Positions 13,422 through 17,027 of a stretch of DNA of 17,027 nucleotides are shown here, piece by piece; the first letter of the stretch is position 1; each line of letters opens with the position of its first letter. The notes beneath the pieces were generated by a model. That model saw only the letters and a program-made list of their open reading frames with translations. It searched no databases and was not told the origin of the DNA. The DNA comes from JAIBJP01 sp035639875 (GTDB lineage Bacteria > Actinomycetota > Thermoleophilia > Gaiellales > Gaiellaceae), in NCBI GenBank assembly GCA_035639875.1, contig DASQXE010000015.1, positions 1 through 17,027 of the forward strand. The letters are read 5' to 3'. A program made the translations under genes and the position numbers.

Positions 13422-13748
13422 TCAGTTCGCGAGTCCCAGTTCGCGCAGAAACGCTCCACCGCCGATCGTCCGGTCGGCAGCTCGGCCCGCCCGCGCGCGC
13501 AGCTCGCGGTCCGACGTCACGAGCCAGTACGGCTCGTCGACGTCCCCGGCTGTCCGTGCGATCCAGTCGTCCGCGCTCTCGCTTTCGGTGCCGACTCCGC
13601 CCTCCGGCGCTCGCCCGTCGAAGACGAGCACGGCGTTGACGCCCTCGCGCTCTGCCCAGCGGCGGGTGCGAGCGACAAGCTCGGCTTCCGGCACGTTCGG
13701 CCAGCGCGAGCGGAGGACGTTGCGCGCGTCGACGAGGACGATCGTCAC
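13422..13748 (-). CDS. NYN-domain (YacP-like) putative RNase
   Basis: 108 aa. The pattern matches YacP-type NYN domains: VLVDARNVLRSRWP (D7, N10), AVLVFDGR (D44), ESADDWIA (D60, D61) and YWLVTSDRELRARAG (D79). These acidic residues form the metal site of PIN-like nucleases; YacP relatives cleave RNA. At 108 aa it is a compact version. Start GTG 13748 overlaps the TGA of the exporter gene as GTGA, so the two are translationally coupled. No membrane segment; cytoplasmic. Its RNA target is unknown. Confidence 0.82.
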   Translation of the reverse strand: MTIVLVDARNVLRSRWPNVPEAELVARTRRWAEREGVNAVLVFDGRAPEGGVGTESESADDWIARTAGDVDEPYWLVTSDRELRARAGRAADRTIGGGAFLRELGLAN

Positions 13749-14374
13749 CGGTGCTCGGCCGCGAGCCGCAGCCCGAGTGCGACGAGAACGGCGCCGGTGA
13801 GACCCTCGACGGTGCGCCGGATCCTCGGGCGGCGCAGAAAGTCACCCGCCCGCGCGACCGCAGCCGCGTAGGCCGAGAGCCACACGAGCGTCATGGTGCA
13901 GAAGACGAGGCCGAGCACGAGGAAGACCAAGAAACCGGCGCCGTCAGCCGCGAACTGCGGCAGGAGGCTCGTGAAGAAGACCGCCATCTTCGGATTCCCG
14001 AGGTTGCTGACAAGACCCTGACGGAATGCGCGGGCCGGCCCGAGACGGGCGCCGGGGCGACCGATGACGATCCTGCCTGGGCCGTCGTGCCGGACCGCGG
14101 CGACCAACGCCTGCAGCCCGAGGAAGACGAGATAGGCCGCTCCCACGAGCTTGAGCGCCACGAACGCGGGCTCTGATGCGCTCAGCAGAGCAGCGACGCC
14201 TGCGCTCGCGGCGATCGTCCAGCAGACCTGGCCCGTCGAGACCCCCACCGCGGTGAGGACGCCGCCTCGGCGTCCGGCGAGCAGCGTGTTGCGGATCGTG
14301 AGCGCAGTGTCCTGGCCGGGCGTGACAATGACCACCGCGGAGATGCCGACAAAGGCGGCGAGGCTCCCGCTCAC
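13745..14374 (-). CDS. LysE/RhtB-family amino-acid exporter
   Basis: 209 aa, the normal size. About six membrane helices. The family start is clear: AAFVGISAVVIVTPGQDTAL, with PGQD the loop of RhtB/LysE proteins (usually PGP). GVSTGQVCWTIAASAGVAAL, LKLVGAAYLVFLGLQAL and FRQGLVSNLGNPKMAVFFTS (the conserved NPK motif) follow. These proteins export amino acids such as threonine, homoserine or lysine; the substrate is not predictable here. Start is GTG 14374; CAAAGT 6 nt upstream is a poor match to TANNNT. First gene of the leftward cluster, divergent from the cyclase gene by 38 bases. Confidence 0.9.
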   Translation of the reverse strand: MSGSLAAFVGISAVVIVTPGQDTALTIRNTLLAGRRGGVLTAVGVSTGQVCWTIAASAGVAALLSASEPAFVALKLVGAAYLVFLGLQALVAAVRHDGPGRIVIGRPGARLGPARAFRQGLVSNLGNPKMAVFFTSLLPQFAADGAGFLVFLVLGLVFCTMTLVWLSAYAAAVARAGDFLRRPRIRRTVEGLTGAVLVALGLRLAAEHR

Positions 14375-14399
14375 GGCAGAACTTTGGCAGACCCCGAAT

Positions 14400-14405
14400 T
14401 ACACT
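14400..14405 (+). promoter_or_regulatory. leaderless-type -10 box TACACT
   Basis: TACACT, 7 nt before GTG 14413 of the cyclase/ATPase gene, with no ribosome site. Identical hexamer and spacing to the box at 5700-5705. Confidence 0.52.
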
Positions 14406-14412
14406 GCTTCGC

Positions 14413-16587
14413 GTGGCGACGAAGCTCCAACAGTGCCCGAGTTGCCGGGCAGAGAACGACGCTGAGCAGCGATTTTGCGGCTCCTGCGGGGCTCCGCTCG
14501 CCCTCGTTTGCCCGACGTGCGGAACGACGAGCCGACTCGACTTCAAGTTCTGCGGCGAATGCGGGACTGAGCTTCGGCGGGAGCGAGGCGCCCAGGCGCT
14601 CCCCGAGGAGCGGCGCGTCGTCACGATCCTGTTCGCGGATCTCGTCGGCTTCACGGCGCGCGCGGAGCGCCTCGATCCGGAGGACGTCCGCGCGATTCTG
14701 AGCCCCTACTACGGCCGCCTGCGGAGCGAGATCGAGTCCTTCGGCGGCAACGTGGAGAAGTTCATCGGCGACGCCGTCATGGCCGTGTTCGGAGCGCCCC
14801 TAGACCACGGCGACGAGCCGGAGCGCGCAGTACGCGCCGCGCTCGCCGTTCGCGACGCCGTCGAGGACATGAACGAAGCAGATCCCGATCTCGACCTCCA
14901 GGTGCGCATCGCAGTGAACACGGGCGAAGCGCTCGTGGCGCTGCGAGCGAGCGCCGCTGAGGGTGAAGGAATGGTCGCGGGCGACGTCGTCAACACGGCG
15001 GCGCGGCTGCAGCAGTCCGCGCCCGTGAACGCAATCGTCGTCGGTGAGGAGACCCATCGCGCGACGCGAAACGCGATCGAATACGAGGAAACCGATCCGG
15101 TCACGGTGAAGGGGAAGCGCGAGCCGCTCAGGATCTGGAAGGCAGTCGCGGCGTTGGCACAGCCGGGCGAGCGTCCCGCAATCGCGGTCCCGGTTGTCGG
15201 CCGCGACCGCGAGCTGACGTTCCTGAAGCAGCTCTGGGATAGGGTCGTCGCCGAGCGGCGGCCCCACATCGTCACGATCTTCGGTCCCGCCGGAGTCGGC
15301 AAGACGCGGCTGGCGACCGAGCTCTGCGGCCTCGCCGCAAGGGACAGCGGGCGTGCAATCGGCGGCCGCTCGATCCCGTATGGCCGAAACACCGCCTACG
15401 GCGCCTTCGCGCAGCAGGTCAAGCACCTCTGCGGAATCTTCGACAGCGACGGGGCCGAGGTCGGCCTGGAAAAGATCAACTCCACCCTCGGGGAGTTGCT
15501 CCCGAGCGCCGCGGAGGAGACCGCGCAGCATCTCGCGATGCTCGTCGGGCTCGGCGAGTCCGAGGTCCCGGATCGCCAGACGCTCTTCTTCTCCGCGCGC
15601 CAGCTGGTCGAGGCCCTCGGCCGCGAGCAGCCGACGATTCTCCTCTTCGAGGACATCCACTGGGCCGATTCGGGCATGCTCGACCTGCTCGAGCTCCTGG
15701 CGGCGCGGGTGCAGGACGTGCCCGTTCTGCTCCTGACGCTCGCGCGCCCCGACCTCCTCGAGACCAGACCCGGGTGGGGCGGCGGTCTGCCCGCGTACAC
15801 CGCACTTCCGCTCGAGCCCCTTGCACAAGGCGACGCGCGGGAGCTCGCCGCCCTGCTCCTAGAAGGGAACCCGGCGTACGCCGACCAGCTTGCCGAGGCC
15901 TCGGAGGGTAATCCGCTCTTCATCGAGGAGCTCGCCGCCTCGCTCGCGGAGCGAGCGACCTTCGTCGGGGAACTGCCCTCGAACGTCCGCGGAGTGATCT
16001 CGGCGCGCCTCGACGGGCTGCCCCGTGCCGAGCGTGCCGCTCTCCTGGATGCATCTGTCGTCGGCCGGGTCTTCTGGGCCGGCGCGCTCGCAGAGATGGC
16101 CTCGGACGGCAAAGGCCTCGCGAGCGTCCTCGATTCCCTCGAGGGCCGCGACCTCATCCGCCGCGAGGCGGCCTCGCGCATCCAGGGCGAACCCCAATTC
16201 GTCTTCAAGCACCGGCTCATCCGCGACGTGGCGTACGCAACGCTTCCCCGCGCAACTCGACGGGAGCGTCACGGCGCGGTCGCACGCTTCCTCGAACGGG
16301 CGACCGCCGACATGACGGATACGGCGAACGCCCTCGCGTACCACTGGCGCGAGGCCGGTGAGAACGAGCGCTCAGTCCACTTCCTGCTCATCGCGGCCGA
16401 GCACGCCGGGCGCGGGTGGGCCAAGCAAGATGCCGTCGCGCTCTACAACGAGGCGCTCACGCTTGTCCCGGACCAGGACGCGGAACGGCGCCGCGAGATC
16501 TCGCGGCTACAGGCGATCGCGATGACCGCCCTCTACCACTTGCCTGACGCCGCCCGCCTCAGTCGAGAGGGAAATCGGCCGGAGTGA
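14413..16587 (+). CDS. zinc-ribbon / class III nucleotidyl cyclase / AAA-type ATPase protein
   Basis: 724 aa. Two zinc ribbons (C8/C11/C22/C25 and C33/C36/C47/C50) precede a class III cyclase domain (~66-245). This has FADLVGF (D76) and KFIGDAVMAVFG (D120) as metal aspartates, K116 as expected for ATP selection, and GDVVNTAARLQ (N194, R198). It should therefore make cAMP. Then comes an AAA/STAND-like ATPase with Walker A GPAGVGKT (291-298) and Walker B TILLFEDIHW (408-416), followed by a helical region (~500-700). Such proteins usually extend ~250-300 residues further as TPR-like repeats; this one stops soon after ALYNEALTLVPDQ. The 3' end overlaps the opposing DUF4242 gene by 29 bases. GTG start with TACACT 7 nt upstream. 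Signal and partner unknown. Confidence 0.9.
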   Translation: MATKLQQCPSCRAENDAEQRFCGSCGAPLALVCPTCGTTSRLDFKFCGECGTELRRERGAQALPEERRVVTILFADLVGFTARAERLDPEDVRAILSPYYGRLRSEIESFGGNVEKFIGDAVMAVFGAPLDHGDEPERAVRAALAVRDAVEDMNEADPDLDLQVRIAVNTGEALVALRASAAEGEGMVAGDVVNTAARLQQSAPVNAIVVGEETHRATRNAIEYEETDPVTVKGKREPLRIWKAVAALAQPGERPAIAVPVVGRDRELTFLKQLWDRVVAERRPHIVTIFGPAGVGKTRLATELCGLAARDSGRAIGGRSIPYGRNTAYGAFAQQVKHLCGIFDSDGAEVGLEKINSTLGELLPSAAEETAQHLAMLVGLGESEVPDRQTLFFSARQLVEALGREQPTILLFEDIHWADSGMLDLLELLAARVQDVPVLLLTLARPDLLETRPGWGGGLPAYTALPLEPLAQGDARELAALLLEGNPAYADQLAEASEGNPLFIEELAASLAERATFVGELPSNVRGVISARLDGLPRAERAALLDASVVGRVFWAGALAEMASDGKGLASVLDSLEGRDLIRREAASRIQGEPQFVFKHRLIRDVAYATLPRATRRERHGAVARFLERATADMTDTANALAYHWREAGENERSVHFLLIAAEHAGRGWAKQDAVALYNEALTLVPDQDAERRREISRLQAIAMTALYHLPDAARLSREGNRPE

Positions 16588-16843
16588 CGTCGCCGGCGAC
16601 CTCGTAGATCGCCGCGATGCGATGGGCGCCCAGCGCCTCGGCATGCTCGCGCACGGCCTCCTCGCTCGGCGCCGCATAGATGCAGAACGTCGTGACCAGG
16701 CCGGCGTCGCCGATGACGACGTGGCTGTGCTCCCAGACGATCTCGGGCATCTCCTCGACTGCGATGCGCTTCGACTTCTTGCCGACTTCGGGCATCGCGT
16801 CTTCGGTCACGTCAAACTTTCGCTCGATGATGTAGCGCGGCAC
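16559..16843 (-). CDS. DUF4242 family protein
   Basis: 94 aa starting VPRYIIERKFDV, the typical opening of DUF4242 proteins. It is followed by VWEHSHVVIGDAGLVTTFCIYAAPSEEAVREHAEALG, a ferredoxin-like beta-alpha-beta pattern with a conserved His pair, and ends AAIYEVAGDVTPADFPLD. Some members are annotated as nickel-binding, but no activity is established. The chosen GTG 16843 has minus-strand TACTGT 7 nt upstream; a longer reading from 16879 would add an unlikely Arg/Pro start. The last 29 bases overlap the cyclase gene on the other strand. Confidence 0.85.
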   Translation of the reverse strand: MPRYIIERKFDVTEDAMPEVGKKSKRIAVEEMPEIVWEHSHVVIGDAGLVTTFCIYAAPSEEAVREHAEALGAHRIAAIYEVAGDVTPADFPLD

Positions 16844-16850
16844 GAAGGGA

Positions 16851-16856
16851 ACAGTA
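16851..16856 (-). promoter_or_regulatory. leaderless-type -10 box TACTGT
   Basis: TACTGT on the minus strand, 7 nt before GTG 16843 of the DUF4242 gene. It fits TANNNT and favours that start over the upstream one. Confidence 0.5.
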
Positions 16857-16920
16857 AGCGGCCAAGGCCTCCGACTCAACTCGGAACCGCTCGCTTCACG
16901 TCCTTGTCATCTCGCTCTTC

Positions 16921-16945
16921 TACGGTGCGATGCAACTCAAGGAGG
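16921..16945 (+). promoter_or_regulatory. -10 box TACGGT and AAGGAGG ribosome site
   Basis: TACGGT (16921-16926) and a strong AAGGAGG (16939-16945) 5 nt before ATG 16951. Unlike most starts here this gene is led and uses a Shine-Dalgarno. A TTGTCA at 16904-16909 is only 11 nt upstream of the -10, too close for a normal -35. Confidence 0.5.
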
Positions 16946-16950
16946 TTCCA

Positions 16951-17027
16951 ATGCATCGCCCAGCACTCGCGCTCACGATCGTCGCCACTGTTCTCGTGCT
17001 GACGGCGTGCGGCGGCGGCAAGTCGTC
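16951..17027 (+). CDS. lipoprotein, 3' end missing
   Basis: Only 25 complete codons are in the window. They read MHRPALALTIVATVLVLTAC followed by GGGKS: a short basic start, a hydrophobic helix, and a lipobox LTAC with C20 as the lipidated cysteine, then Gly-rich linker. The product will be a membrane-anchored extracytoplasmic lipoprotein, often a transporter binding protein in such contexts, but the functional domain lies outside the window. Confidence 0.8.
   Translation, partial: MHRPALALTIVATVLVLTACGGGKS

Overview
This is a 17 kb window of uniformly GC-rich, densely packed bacterial DNA. GTG and TTG starts are common, and many genes have a TANNNT box about 7 nt before the start codon with no Shine-Dalgarno sequence, the layout of leaderless genes. 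The gene content (zinc-ribbon cyclase/ATPase protein, DUF5925-type AAA protein, UdgX, NrtR-type Nudix regulator, GGDEF protein) suggests a high-GC actinobacterium. Thermoleophilia (Gaiellales/Solirubrobacterales) is my best guess, an inference from style and content only. I see no phage, insertion sequence, CRISPR array, rRNA gene or intact tRNA, and no gene-free stretch longer than 300 bases.

Layout. 1-480: 3' end of a gene with an MshEN-like segment. 498-2120: leftward genes for a DHFR/RibD-like reductase, an SRPBCC protein and a small Rossmann-like protein; a decayed tRNA-Ala lies between the first two. 2183-2899: rightward secreted trypsin-fold protease. 2915-5692: leftward genes for a small acidic protein, a membrane diguanylate cyclase and two tiny membrane proteins that overlap as TTGA. 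5757-7828: a divergent pair, NrtR-like Nudix/winged-helix regulator and NiaP-like MFS transporter, around a 23-bp near-palindrome. 7825-8409: leftward TMEM175-type channel. 8444-12046: rightward YyaL-type thioredoxin-domain protein, AAA ATPase and OsmC-like protein, each with its own leaderless-type -10. 12043-14374: leftward cluster in transcription order LysE-type exporter, NYN nuclease, L,D-transpeptidase, UdgX. 14413-16587: rightward zinc-ribbon/adenylate-cyclase/ATPase protein. 16559-16843: leftward DUF4242 protein. 16951-end: start of a lipoprotein gene.

How they fit together. Most neighbours look like independent housekeeping or stress functions rather than one pathway. The clearest functional unit is the NrtR-like/NiaP-like pair, whose shared operator suggests control of nicotinate (NAD precursor) uptake. 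Other notable points are the tRNA-Ala relic, a UdgX with the KRRIH signature, the consistent TANNNT-7-start spacing, and two convergent gene pairs whose stop codons share one TTAG. I did not find a clearly new multi-gene system; the nearest candidates are listed as findings.
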